DNA from: WLMZ01 sp963732585
GTDB taxonomy: Bacteria; Actinomycetota; Acidimicrobiia; Acidimicrobiales; Ilumatobacteraceae
Reading direction: 5' to 3'
Length of the DNA: 64,000 nt
Assembly (NCBI GenBank): GCA_963732585.1
Contig: CAVSZY010000003.1
Location: forward strand, 1,550,001 to 1,614,000
Below are positions 18,462 through 27,361 of this stretch, one piece after another. Positions within the stretch are counted from its first letter, which is position 1. Every line of letters begins with the position of its first letter. The notes below the pieces were generated by a model that ran no database searches, had not been told where the DNA came from, and worked only from the letters and a program-made list of their open reading frames with translations. Both the position numbers and the translations under genes were made by a program.

Positions 18462-19744
18462 TACGAGAACACGCCGATCCCGGCAGCTTCGTTCTGTGCC
18501 TTCCACTCGGCGCGCGACATGCGGGTGACATCGACATCGGTTGACCGGGCGCGCAATGCACCGACCGTGCAGTCCTTGCGGTCAGCGTGAGCAAACGGAT
18601 CCCAGTCGAAGAAACGACACGAGTTTTGCCAGGTGATCTTGTGGACCTCCTCATCGCTGCACCCTGCGTCTTGCAGTTCTTTCCAGGCGAACTCGGGCGA
18701 GGTCGGCCAGGTGGTGTCGGTGTGCGGATAGTCGCACTCCCAGGCGATGTTGTCGATGCCGATGCGCTCACGCAGCAGCAGCCCGGATGGGTCGGTGATG
18801 TAGCAGGCCAGGATGTGATCCTGGAAGACCTCGGAGGGCAACTTGCCACCGAAGTCGTCGGCGCCGTGCAACCAAGCCTGGTTGCTGACATGGCGATTGA
18901 TGCGATCGAAGTAGAACGGAATCCAGCCGATGCCGCCCTCGGAAAGAGCGACGCGTAGATCGGGGAACTGACGCAGCGTCGGGCCGAAGAGCAGGTCTTG
19001 GGCGGTGATCGCGCTGATCTGGCAGGCGAGCACCATCAGGTGATCGATCGGTGCTTCCGGTGGCCGCCGAATGACCTCGAACCCAGCGCCGATATGCAGC
19101 GAGAGCACCATGTTGGTGTCGCAGATCGCCGTCATCATCGGATCCCAGTAGCCAGACAGGAAGCTGGGGAAACCCTGCACGTGTGGGGTTTCCAGGAAGC
19201 TGATCGACCGACAGCCCTTCTTGCCGAGGCGATAGATTTCGGCCGCAGCCAGATCGACGTCCCAGGTTGGCACCATGCCCTGTGGGATGAAGCGATCGGG
19301 GTACGCGCCGCACCATTCGTCGATCGCCCAGTCGTTGTAGGCCTGGAGCATGACGAGGGCGATCTCTTTGTCGCTCGACTCGTGGAAGGTGCGGGCGTTG
19401 AAGCCGGCCATCGTCGGGAAGTTCAACGAGCCCAAGACACCATTGGCGTCCATATCGCGCACACGCTGATGTACGTCGAAGCAGCCCGGACGCAGTTCGG
19501 AATACGAGCCGGGGTTAAAGCCCCATTCCTCGCGGGGCCAGCCAACGGTGGCTGCCATACCGAACGGCGTCGAGTTGGCCTGGCCCTGGAAGTGCCATTC
19601 GTCGACGCCGTTGGCGTTGCGGATGACCTTGGGAACGACGTCTTTCCATTTCGCCGGCACGTGATTGTCGAACATGTCCGGCGGTTCGATCATGTGATCG
19701 TCGATGCTTACCAGGATCATGTCGTCCATCGTCATGTCGTTCAT
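18461..19744 (-). CDS. Amidohydrolase_2-type metal-dependent hydrolase
   Basis: A 427-residue amidohydrolase beginning ILVSIDDHMIEPPDMFDNHVP, with VLSLHIGAGFEV, LRVALSEGGIGWIPFYFDRI and IAWECDYPHTDTTWP near the C-terminus. The SIDDHxxEP opening and the CDYPH metal/catalytic motif mark the actinobacterial Amidohydrolase_2 branch that is often clustered with acyl-CoA and sterol catabolism genes. It follows the sister amidohydrolase (19747) by two bases, so both are probably made together; they may act as a pair. The reaction is not known. Confidence 0.75.
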   Translation of the reverse strand: MNDMTMDDMILVSIDDHMIEPPDMFDNHVPAKWKDVVPKVIRNANGVDEWHFQGQANSTPFGMAATVGWPREEWGFNPGSYSELRPGCFDVHQRVRDMDANGVLGSLNFPTMAGFNARTFHESSDKEIALVMLQAYNDWAIDEWCGAYPDRFIPQGMVPTWDVDLAAAEIYRLGKKGCRSISFLETPHVQGFPSFLSGYWDPMMTAICDTNMVLSLHIGAGFEVIRRPPEAPIDHLMVLACQISAITAQDLLFGPTLRQFPDLRVALSEGGIGWIPFYFDRINRHVSNQAWLHGADDFGGKLPSEVFQDHILACYITDPSGLLLRERIGIDNIAWECDYPHTDTTWPTSPEFAWKELQDAGCSDEEVHKITWQNSCRFFDWDPFAHADRKDCTVGALRARSTDVDVTRMSRAEWKAQNEAAGIGVFS

Positions 19745-19746
19745 GA

Positions 19747-20937
19747 TCAGACCATAACCGGGCAGCGCATGATGGATGCGAGGTTGCCGCCCATGATTCC
19801 GGCGACGACATCGTCGGGCAGGCCCTCGGGCAGGTGCCCGAGGTAGCTGCGGGGATCGGCGAGGCCCTCGGGGTGGGGGTAATCGGAGCCGAAGAGAATG
19901 CGATCGGCGCCGATCTCGTTGATCAATTCGCCGATGTCATCCTCGTGGAATGGGCTGATCCACACCTGGCGCTTGAACTGCTCGATCGGGTCGCCATCGA
20001 AGCCGTGTGGCATCTTGCGATACGTCTCGGCGAGGTGATGCAGGAACGGGATCACCCAGTCGGCCCCGTTTTCGACCAAGGCAACACGCAGGTCGGGGTG
20101 GCGGGCAAAGGTGCCGTGGCAACAGAAGGCGGCCATCGAATCTTCGATCGCCCGCTTCCCTGTGGTCAAACTGCGGAAGGCGTCGGGGCGGAACGGCAGC
20201 ATCTCCTGCTTACCGACCCAATCGGTTTGGTAGCGGGAGTAGCCGCTGTCGGAGGCATGCATCGACACGAGAACGTCGAGTTCGGTGACCCGCTTCCAGA
20301 ACGGATCGAACTCCTCGAGACCGAACGAGCGCGAGCCGCGCAGCCCTGGCACCGGAGCCGGCCGGATGAGTACCGTCTTGGCGCCGCGCTCGACACACCA
20401 TTCCAACTCTTCGATGGCCTTCTCGACGATCGGCAGGGTGATCACCGGGGTAGCGAAGATTCGATCCTCATAGTTGAACTGCCACGTCTCGTACATCCAC
20501 TCGTTGAGCGAATGGATAACCGCATGCGTGCCGTCTGGTTCGTCGCGCAAGCGCTCCTCAAGCAGACTGGCCAACGTCGGGAACATCAGCGTGCGCTCGA
20601 GGCCCTGTTCATCCATGTGCTCGATGCGTGCCGCTGGCTCGCGATAGGCGGGAATGATGCGCATCGGCTCGCCGATGATCTCGCGAAACGACTTGCCCTC
20701 GGGGTTGCCGTTGCGGAAGTAGTCCTCCTGTGCGCCGGGGCGGGCGATGACGTCGAACGTCGGGTTGGGGATGTACTCGCTGATGGTGCCCTTGACCACG
20801 ATCTTGGTCCGGCCGCGCAGCGTGACATAGTCGATGAAACCCTTGTAGCGATCGGGAAGATGCCGGGTGAAGGCGTCCTGGGGTTCGTACAGGTGGTTGT
20901 CCGCGTCGAACAGCGAGAAGTCATGTCGGTACGTCAT
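19747..20937 (-). CDS. Amidohydrolase_2-type metal-dependent hydrolase
   Basis: A 396-residue paralogue of the 18461 gene, with opening FSLFDADNHLYEPQDAF, middle LDVLVSMHASDSG, DLRVALVENGADWVIPFLHHL and ILFGSDYPHPEGL. It heads a tightly packed minus-strand gene group of six (20937 down to 14556) in which every junction overlaps or is separated by a few bases. Only 32 bases separate it from the stop of the tandem TetR gene, so it may belong to the same transcript as the P450 and ligase genes or start from a promoter in that short gap. Confidence 0.75.
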   Translation of the reverse strand: MTYRHDFSLFDADNHLYEPQDAFTRHLPDRYKGFIDYVTLRGRTKIVVKGTISEYIPNPTFDVIARPGAQEDYFRNGNPEGKSFREIIGEPMRIIPAYREPAARIEHMDEQGLERTLMFPTLASLLEERLRDEPDGTHAVIHSLNEWMYETWQFNYEDRIFATPVITLPIVEKAIEELEWCVERGAKTVLIRPAPVPGLRGSRSFGLEEFDPFWKRVTELDVLVSMHASDSGYSRYQTDWVGKQEMLPFRPDAFRSLTTGKRAIEDSMAAFCCHGTFARHPDLRVALVENGADWVIPFLHHLAETYRKMPHGFDGDPIEQFKRQVWISPFHEDDIGELINEIGADRILFGSDYPHPEGLADPRSYLGHLPEGLPDDVVAGIMGGNLASIMRCPVMV

Positions 20938-20969
20938 GGGTCAACGATACGCCGAATCTAACGTTGGTG

Positions 20970-22271
20970 TCAATCTGTGTGAGCGGCCAAAAATCCCCGT
21001 TGCACAACGCCGAGAGCGACGTCGAGGTACGTCGACACCGGCCGAGCCGAGCCGATCGTTTCGATCATCGCCATCAGCACCACGGCGTCGATGTCAGCGT
21101 CACCAAAGCCTCGACCGCGCAACAATGCCAGCAGCCGTCGCCGACCCCAGTCGAAGATGCCGCTGCGCTGGTCGCGCAGCTGTCTATCGACCGCTTCCGA
21201 CCACACCCTCATCGTCGCCAGGTTGGCCGATTGCACCTCGGCGTAGCGCCCCAGCCACGACCGCAGCGCGCCCGGGTCGCCCACGTCGGGCAAATCGATG
21301 AGTGTCGAGGAGATGCTGTTCAAGGCTCGCGAGGCGATCACCAGGACGTAGTCATCGACATTGGGGAAATAGCGGTAGAACGAGCCGTGGGAGACACCGG
21401 CAGCGGCGACGATGTCGGCCACCCGGGTTCCGGCGCAGCCGCAGCGCGCGATGACCTCATCGCCGACGGCCAACAGTGCCGCAAGTTTGCGGCGGTCGGC
21501 GCGCGTCGACTCCTCCTCCAACAACCGCACTCTGGCGAACAAGTCGACGAAGGCCGGATGTATCGCCAATCGAGGTGCCCGCTCCCCCGTCGGCGCGGTG
21601 CTGTTGACCCCGGCCAGTTGCCCAAACAGGGCTCGATGGATCGCCTGGGCGATGGCCACCTCCACCCGCTCGGGCGTATAGATCTGTGGCGCATCGACGC
21701 GCAGAATGGTGACCACGTCGAAAGCGCGGTTGACACAGCCGAGCACCAGTTCGACAGCGCGTTGCTGTTCATCCCCGTGGACAACGGCGCCCTGCAACCG
21801 TGCGCAGATGGTGGCAACGCTGCGTCGGCTGATCGCTTGCGCCCCGGCGGCGAGCACCGCATCGTCCTGAGCAGCGGCGATAAACACGCGAAAGATCGGC
21901 TGGAAACGGAGGTAGGTGTCGGCGTAACGCCCGACCCATTGGCGGATGGCCAACACGCCCTGTTCGTCGGGCGTGATCGTTCCGAGCGCCGCAGTCGAAG
22001 CGGCCATGTGTTGGGCCAGCTGGCCGGCGAGGTGACGGAAGATGTCGTCCTTGCCGGAAAAGTATTGATAGAGCGACACCCGGGTGCAGTCCAACGATTG
22101 GGCGATGCGATCGAGTGTTGCCCGCTCGTACCCCTGTTCGGCAAACACCTGCAGTGCGGCATCGAGTATCTGCTGTTGGGTACGCAAGCCGCGAGCCCCG
22201 ATATCGGGGTTGTCGGCATACGGAGCGCGCCTCGACGGCGTTGACTGCGAGACTCCATGATCTACGGCCAT
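20970..22271 (-). CDS. Tandem TetR-family regulator with two DNA-binding domains
   Basis: A 433-residue protein holding two complete TetR units in one chain. The first HTH is at about 30-72 (QQQILDAALQVFAEQGYERA...CTRVSLYQYFSGKDD) and the second at about 258-304 (ADRRKLAALLAVGDEVIARC...GVSHGSFYRYFPNVDD), each followed by about 180 residues of helical ligand/dimer domain. Normal TetR proteins are about 200 residues and dimerise; this one could act as a single-chain pseudo-dimer with two different half-site readers (inference). It lies within the catabolic block, between the ligase and the amidohydrolases, and probably controls it. The start at ATG 22271 is 5 bases after the ligase stop; the longer frame to 22475 is inside the ligase. 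Confidence 0.8.
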   Translation of the reverse strand: MAVDHGVSQSTPSRRAPYADNPDIGARGLRTQQQILDAALQVFAEQGYERATLDRIAQSLDCTRVSLYQYFSGKDDIFRHLAGQLAQHMAASTAALGTITPDEQGVLAIRQWVGRYADTYLRFQPIFRVFIAAAQDDAVLAAGAQAISRRSVATICARLQGAVVHGDEQQRAVELVLGCVNRAFDVVTILRVDAPQIYTPERVEVAIAQAIHRALFGQLAGVNSTAPTGERAPRLAIHPAFVDLFARVRLLEEESTRADRRKLAALLAVGDEVIARCGCAGTRVADIVAAAGVSHGSFYRYFPNVDDYVLVIASRALNSISSTLIDLPDVGDPGALRSWLGRYAEVQSANLATMRVWSEAVDRQLRDQRSGIFDWGRRRLLALLRGRGFGDADIDAVVLMAMIETIGSARPVSTYLDVALGVVQRGFLAAHTD

Positions 22272-22276
22272 TCGGG

Positions 22277-23740
22277 TCAGCCGCCGCGGGCTTCCACCAG
22301 CCGACCGCGGTTGACCTTCATCGCTTCGCTGCGTGGCATGGCGTCGATGAACTCGACGGTCTTGGGCACCTTGTAGGCCAACAGGCGGCTCTTGGCGTAG
22401 TCCCTCACCTCTTCCGCGCTCGGCGGGTCGTGCGGCTGGGCAGGCTCGATGATGGCGTGTACCCGTTGCCCCCACTCGGCGTCTTTCAGTCCGATGACCA
22501 CGACGTCGGCGATCTTCGGATGATCGATCAGCGCGGCTTCGACCTCAGCTGGAAAGACGTTGGCGCCACCGCTGATGATCAGATCGACGCGACGATCAGC
22601 AAGGTAGAGATAGCCGTCGGCGTCAAGCCAGCCCATGTCGCCATAGGAGGAGAATCCGTCGTCGGTGGTCGGGATCTGGGGAACCTCGCCGAGATAGACC
22701 GCACCGACGAAGACATCGGATCGCAGGTAAATGTGCCCGATCTGGCCGACGGGGAGTGTGACACCGGCATCATCGATGATGCGCAGTTCGGCACCGCGAT
22801 AGCCGTAGCCGACGCTGCCTTCGTGTGCCAGCCATTCGACGCCGTTGAGCACCGTCAGCCCGATGGCCTCGGTGCCGCCGTAGGCCATGATGATCTTCTC
22901 CGGGCCGATCAGCGTGGCCCAGCGATGCACCAGCGACGGAGGCATCGGTGCTGCGCCCTGCAGGAACCACACCAGACTGGACAGGTCGCGATCGTCGACC
23001 CCGGGGAGATCGGCGATGCGCTGCAACATCGTCGGCGTGGCTGTGAAGGTGGTGATGCGGTGCGTCTCGATCGCCTTGACGATCATCTCCGTGTCGAACT
23101 TTTCCATGACGAACAACACGTCGCCGGTCAGCATGCTCATGATCGTGGCGAAAGCGTTGACGTGATACATCGGCGCCATCACCAAGATGCGCTGCGGACG
23201 AGGAATGTCCATCCCCCAACCGACGGCGATGGGGATGCTCATCAGCGGATTGAAGACCGCCGGGTTCTGCATCAGGATGACCTTGGGCGTGCCGGTCGAT
23301 CCGCTGCTGCAGATGCCGTGGGAGTGCGGCGAGACGACCACGGCGCGCTCGCTGACAGCATCCGCCACGGTCGCTTCGATCCAGGCCAGGTCGTCGGGGG
23401 AAACGTACAGCTTCGGGTTGACGGCCTGCTTGAGACGCTCGAGTTCCCAATCTGGCACGTCCCACCGCACCGGCACCGGGATGGCCCCGATTTTCCAGAT
23501 TGCTAAGACGGCGAAGACCAACTCCGCAGAGTTGCGGATGCCGAGACCGACGAGATCGCCGAAACCGACGCCACGGGCCTCGAAGGCCGCAGCCACCTGG
23601 CTTGAACGATGCTGCAGCTCGGTCCACGTCACCGAACGTTCGGTGCCGTCGATGGCCAGGTGAACGTAAGCAACCTCGTCGGGCCGCGCGGCCGCCAGAA
23701 GGCTCAGTTGCTCGACATTGCTGACCGCCGCAGCGCTCAT
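22277..23740 (-). CDS. AMP-forming acyl-CoA/carboxylate-CoA ligase
   Basis: A 487-residue member of the ANL family. The P-loop-like GICSSGSTGTPKVILMQ, the AMP-binding YGGTEAIGL, the SYGDMGWLDADGYL motif, the hinge DRRVDLIISGGANVFPAEVE and a C-terminal KTVEFIDAMPRSEAMKVNRGRL with the adenylation Lys are all present. It activates a carboxylic acid to its CoA thioester for beta-oxidation. Position next to the P450 suggests that the P450 oxidises a side chain to an acid and this enzyme activates it. Overlaps the P450 stop by four bases. Confidence 0.8.
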   Translation of the reverse strand: MSAAAVSNVEQLSLLAAARPDEVAYVHLAIDGTERSVTWTELQHRSSQVAAAFEARGVGFGDLVGLGIRNSAELVFAVLAIWKIGAIPVPVRWDVPDWELERLKQAVNPKLYVSPDDLAWIEATVADAVSERAVVVSPHSHGICSSGSTGTPKVILMQNPAVFNPLMSIPIAVGWGMDIPRPQRILVMAPMYHVNAFATIMSMLTGDVLFVMEKFDTEMIVKAIETHRITTFTATPTMLQRIADLPGVDDRDLSSLVWFLQGAAPMPPSLVHRWATLIGPEKIIMAYGGTEAIGLTVLNGVEWLAHEGSVGYGYRGAELRIIDDAGVTLPVGQIGHIYLRSDVFVGAVYLGEVPQIPTTDDGFSSYGDMGWLDADGYLYLADRRVDLIISGGANVFPAEVEAALIDHPKIADVVVIGLKDAEWGQRVHAIIEPAQPHDPPSAEEVRDYAKSRLLAYKVPKTVEFIDAMPRSEAMKVNRGRLVEARGG

Positions 23741-24927
23741 GACCGCTGCGTCGGCGTGAAGCGCACCGGCACGTGCTCGTAGCCGCTGACGAAGTTGGCG
23801 GCGCGGTGCGCTGGTTCGCTGTCCTCGACCAGGTGCAAGTCCGGCAATCGGTCGAGCAAGCGATTGAGGACCACGGTCAATTCCAGCCGGGCCAGGCTGG
23901 AACCGAGGCAGAAATGGGGACCGAAGCCGAAGGCCACGTGTTCATTCGGCGTGCGGCGGATGTCGAAGCGGCACGGTTCGTCGAACACCGCTTCATCCCG
24001 GTTGGCCGAGGGATAGAGCAACAGCAGCTGGTCGCCGACGGGAATGTGTTGGCCGGCGAGTTCGACATCGACCTTGGCCGAGCGGGCCATGTTCTTGATC
24101 GGGCTGACCCAGCGCAACATCTCCTCGATTGCGCTCGGCATGAGTGAGCGGTCGGCGCGCAGCTCTTCCCACAGGGCGCGATTGCGCAACAGTTCGTAGA
24201 CGCCGCCGGAGATCACGTGACGCGTCGTCTCGTCGCCACCGTTGAGGATCAGCAGCGATTCGCTGATGATCGCTGCATCGTCGAGACGGGCACCATCGAT
24301 TTCGCTGTGCACGAGCACGCTCATCAGATCATCCATCGGGCACTTGCGGCGCTGCTGAACGATGCCGTAGGCGTAGGCGCCATAGGCCATGCCGGCCTCC
24401 ATTGCCTTGCGCATCGCTTCGTCGTTGTGCTGGCCGAGCATGCCCATCATGTCTTCGCTCCAGCCCAAGAGCTTGGCCCGATCAGCAGGATCGACGCCAA
24501 GGGCGTCGGCGATGACGATCAGCGGAAGCCACGCGGCGATATCGGTGACGAGATCGCATTCGCCGAGCTCGCAGACATCGTCGATGATTTTGTCGACGAC
24601 CTCCAGAATCGATGCCTGCTTGGCGCGCACCTGCTTCGGAGTGAAGCCCTTGTTGACCAGCATGCGACGTTGCCAATGCTCGGGGTCGTCCATGTCGATC
24701 ATCATCGGTGATGGACCGTGGTCCGGCCGAATGCCTTGGGCGCTGCTGAAGATCTCCGTCGTCCGCGACACATGCTTGACGAGTTCGTAGGTGGCCACAC
24801 CCCACACGCCGCTGTGTGGATCGCGCCACACCGGGGCATTGGCCCGTAGCCAGGCGAGTTCTTCGTGCGGGTTGCGAGCCCAAAACGCGGCGTCGACAAA
24901 GCTGATGCGGTCTTCGATCAGAGCCAT
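23737..24927 (-). CDS. Cytochrome P450
   Basis: A 396-residue soluble bacterial P450. The I-helix oxygen motif is GGDETTRHVISGG near 225, the K-helix ExxR is present in the region after EEMLRWVSP, and the heme loop is FGFGPHFCLGSSLARLE with the Cys thiolate ligand. GGDETTR and the overall context resemble CYP125/CYP142-type sterol or alkyl-chain oxidases, but that subfamily cannot be proved here. No ferredoxin gene is nearby. It heads the P450-ligase-TetR unit, with about 100 bases of free DNA upstream for a promoter. Confidence 0.8.
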   Translation of the reverse strand: MALIEDRISFVDAAFWARNPHEELAWLRANAPVWRDPHSGVWGVATYELVKHVSRTTEIFSSAQGIRPDHGPSPMMIDMDDPEHWQRRMLVNKGFTPKQVRAKQASILEVVDKIIDDVCELGECDLVTDIAAWLPLIVIADALGVDPADRAKLLGWSEDMMGMLGQHNDEAMRKAMEAGMAYGAYAYGIVQQRRKCPMDDLMSVLVHSEIDGARLDDAAIISESLLILNGGDETTRHVISGGVYELLRNRALWEELRADRSLMPSAIEEMLRWVSPIKNMARSAKVDVELAGQHIPVGDQLLLLYPSANRDEAVFDEPCRFDIRRTPNEHVAFGFGPHFCLGSSLARLELTVVLNRLLDRLPDLHLVEDSEPAHRAANFVSGYEHVPVRFTPTQRS

Positions 24928-25026
24928 CGTGTCACCGTAACAAAGCGCGTCAGGCGAGTTGGTGTCGTTGCCCGCTCGGCACCTGCGTGCCAGACTGACG
25001 CCGTCGCTGATTGCCCGACCGGTGAA

Positions 25027-25359
25027 TCACGCGGCGGAGCGTGGGGCGATTTCGGTGCCGTCGGGTCGGTAGTGGTGCCAGCCGGTGGCGTCTCGTTTGA
25101 CGGTGAACAATCGTCGTCTGCGCCCGAGAGCGATCACCCGACCCGCGTCATCGGCGATCACCCGGCGGATCCGACCGTGTAACGCAGCGTGCAACAACTT
25201 TTGATCGCTGATCTGGGTGCCGTTGACGGTTTCACAGCCCCGTTGACGAAACGATGCACGCACCCCAACCGCTTGCTCTGCATCACCGTTGCCGAAGTGG
25301 CGGTTGATCACCGCTAATACCTGCTCCGGGGTTGTCATCAGATTCACCGTGACTGCCAC
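25027..25359 (-). pseudogene. Remnant of a 13E12 (DUF222)/HNH endonuclease gene
   Basis: The 110-residue frame contains CETVNGTQISDQKLLHAALHGRIRR...ALGRRRRLFT and then jumps to GWHHYRPDGTEIAP. In 13E12-type proteins these pieces are the end of DUF222 and the extreme C-terminus, with the HNH nuclease core (RDRxCxxPGC...HH) between them. Here that core is missing, so an internal deletion has removed the nuclease; the N-terminal part is also gone. The 13E12 family is widespread and multicopy in Actinomycetota. It is likely not functional. Confidence 0.6.
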
Positions 25360-25487
25360 CTGACCGGCCTACCAATCCAACTACCCGCGGACAAACACAC
25401 GTTCGACAAATCTCCCGTGCGTTACGCAGTTGAGATTTGCCCAATTGGGACTGGAGGGTGCCATTGGCGCCGCGCAGCACGTGTACG

Positions 25488-25513
25488 CTGTTTCTTATGG
25501 TCGTTAGAAACAG
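25488..25513. promoter_or_regulatory. Probable TetR operator covering the start codon
   Basis: CTGTTTCT-N10-AGAAACAG, a perfect 8-bp inverted repeat that spans the ATG of the TetR gene at 25497. Its position over the translation start suggests autoregulation and a promoter that ends right at, or gives a very short leader before, the ATG. Confidence 0.5.
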
Positions 25514-26129
25514 TGCCAAGGCCGACGGGTTTGAACGGCAGTCACATGGCCAACGGACGCGGCAACGGATCATCGATGCGGCGATCGAGCTGTTCGCCAG
25601 CACCGGATACCGCGGCACAGGTGTAGCGGCGCTCGCCGAACGCGTCCGCATGACGGCGCCGGGAATGCTCTACTACTTCGGCTCCAAAGAACGGTTGCTG
25701 CATGAGGTGATGGCCGAGCGCGACCGCATCGACCAGATCCAGATTCGTTCCATGTTGCGCCTCGGCGATGTTCGCAGAGCCGGCGCTCACACCTTGACCA
25801 ACCGCATCCTCGTGCAGCTCTCGGCCGTGCTCAGCGCCGAGGCCATCGAGGCCGATCAGCCGCTGCACAAGTTTTTTGTCGCCCGCAACCGCCGCGACCG
25901 GGCCTTCGCCCGCGGCATCCTCGAGGCCGAGATCATCGAAGGCCGAGCCCGAGCCGACATCGATATCGACCAACTCGCCGTGGAACTGGCCTCGTTCACC
26001 ATTGGCCTCGAGCTGCAATGGCTGACCGACCCCGACGCCGTCGACATCGTCGGCGCAACCGAACGATATGTCGACGAGCTGATCCGGCGAATCGCCATCC
26101 CCATCCGACAGGAGCCCCATGCCGATTGA
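25497..26129 (+). CDS. TetR-family regulator
   Basis: A 210-residue TetR protein with HTH QRTRQRIIDAAIELFASTGYRGTGVAALAERVRMTAPGMLYYFGSKE split over about residues 19-65, then a helical ligand-binding domain. The ATG at 25497 is the last possible ATG before the HTH and sits inside the inverted repeat described at 25488-25513. It overlaps the next gene by 11 bases, so it probably controls the PhyH-like/SDR/oxidoreductase genes downstream. Confidence 0.75.
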   Translation: MVVRNSAKADGFERQSHGQRTRQRIIDAAIELFASTGYRGTGVAALAERVRMTAPGMLYYFGSKERLLHEVMAERDRIDQIQIRSMLRLGDVRRAGAHTLTNRILVQLSAVLSAEAIEADQPLHKFFVARNRRDRAFARGILEAEIIEGRARADIDIDQLAVELASFTIGLELQWLTDPDAVDIVGATERYVDELIRRIAIPIRQEPHAD

Positions 26130-27327
26130 CCTCGACCGCCGCACCCGCCTCGACGCACAGACGCGCACCATCACCCCAGAAGCGTTCTTCGCCGAAGATT
26201 TCGTCGCGCTCAGCGATCGTCACGGGCACCTCGTCGCCGAGGGCATGCGATTTCTGGAGGCCCCGCCATTGATGATCACCGTCGACGGCGCCTCCTGGAC
26301 GATCACTGCCGACGGCGCCACCATCCGGGTCGATGACCGGCCCTTACAAGGGGCGCTTGCACTGCAGCTAACGGCCGCGCAGTTCTCCGATTTCGCCGAG
26401 AATCAGATGTCGCTCAACGGCATGCTCATCGCCCGATCGTTGCAGATCGAGCCGCAGCAACTGCGCGACGTCTCGATCTGGGATGCGTTGTGGCACACCC
26501 TGCTCGACGCCTGGCCGGCCGTCGATCCGGCGCTGGCCTTCCTCGATCGCCATGGCGCCCCGCTCGATCTCGCGCAAGCCTTCGGCCCCGACGACGACCC
26601 GGCGGACATCGCCCACTTCCTGCGCGAAGCCGGTTACCTGCACCTACGCGGCTGGCTCGAGCCGCACGACATGGTGGCGATCAGCAACGACATGGACCGG
26701 GTCCTGCCCAACTATGTCGAGGGCGACGGCAAGTCGTGGTGGGCAACATTGCGCGACGGCACCCGCAGCTGTGTTCGGCTGCAAGAGTTCGTCGAGCACT
26801 CCCCAACCACCGCCCGCATCCTGTCGGGCCCGGTGTGGGATCACCTGCGGCGAGTGCTGGCGGCCGACGACACGCTCGTGCAATCGCCAGTCGAAGGTCG
26901 CATCGTCGAAGCCTTGTTCAAACCCGTCGGCGTCATCTCCGGGCCGTCCGATGTCACCTTCCACCGTGACTGCCATCTCGGCCGCCACATGTACTCGTGC
27001 TCGGGCACCACGATCGGCATCGCACTGACACCTACCAGCACCGATAACGGGCAGTTGCGCGTGATCGCCGGCTCGCACCGTGTCGCCGTCCCAGTAGAAA
27101 TCGCCAAGACCGATCCGTACCTTCCGCTCGTCGGCCTGCCTACCGAGCCGGGCGATCTCACCGTGCACCTGTCGTGCACTCTGCACGAAGCGACCGCGCC
27201 GGTGACCCATGAGCGTCGGGTGATGTACACCGGGTTCAGCCTCCCGGCACACGGTCCGGCCATCGCTAACAACGCGTTGAGCAAGCTGCGCGAACAGGTC
27301 TCCGACCTGCTCCGCGATGAACAGTAA
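26119..27327 (+). CDS. Phytanoyl-CoA dioxygenase-like oxygenase with SCP2-like N-terminus
   Basis: A 402-residue protein. Residues about 45-125 (MITVDGASWTITADG...GALALQLTAAQFSDFAE) look like an SCP2-like lipid-binding domain. Residues about 165-390 match the Fe(II)/2-oxoglutarate PhyH fold: FLREAGYLHLRGWLE, iron-binding HxD in TFHRDCHLG, and a distal His in LSCTLHEATAPVTHERR with Arg for 2-oxoglutarate. PhyH enzymes hydroxylate acyl-CoAs and other small lipids. The SCP2-like call is less certain than PhyH. AGGAG precedes the ATG. It overlaps the TetR gene and is followed 34 bases later by the SDR. Confidence 0.65.
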   Translation: MPIDLDRRTRLDAQTRTITPEAFFAEDFVALSDRHGHLVAEGMRFLEAPPLMITVDGASWTITADGATIRVDDRPLQGALALQLTAAQFSDFAENQMSLNGMLIARSLQIEPQQLRDVSIWDALWHTLLDAWPAVDPALAFLDRHGAPLDLAQAFGPDDDPADIAHFLREAGYLHLRGWLEPHDMVAISNDMDRVLPNYVEGDGKSWWATLRDGTRSCVRLQEFVEHSPTTARILSGPVWDHLRRVLAADDTLVQSPVEGRIVEALFKPVGVISGPSDVTFHRDCHLGRHMYSCSGTTIGIALTPTSTDNGQLRVIAGSHRVAVPVEIAKTDPYLPLVGLPTEPGDLTVHLSCTLHEATAPVTHERRVMYTGFSLPAHGPAIANNALSKLREQVSDLLRDEQ

Positions 27328-27361
27328 CTGCTACATTTCGACCACTGACTAAGGGGTTGTT

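Noticed and set aside
20958..20973. Fifth TGACA-N4-TGTCA site (CTAACG-TTGG-TGTCAA) before the amidohydrolase
   Set aside because: The left arm has two mismatches to the other sites and pairs only half of the arm; too weak to count.
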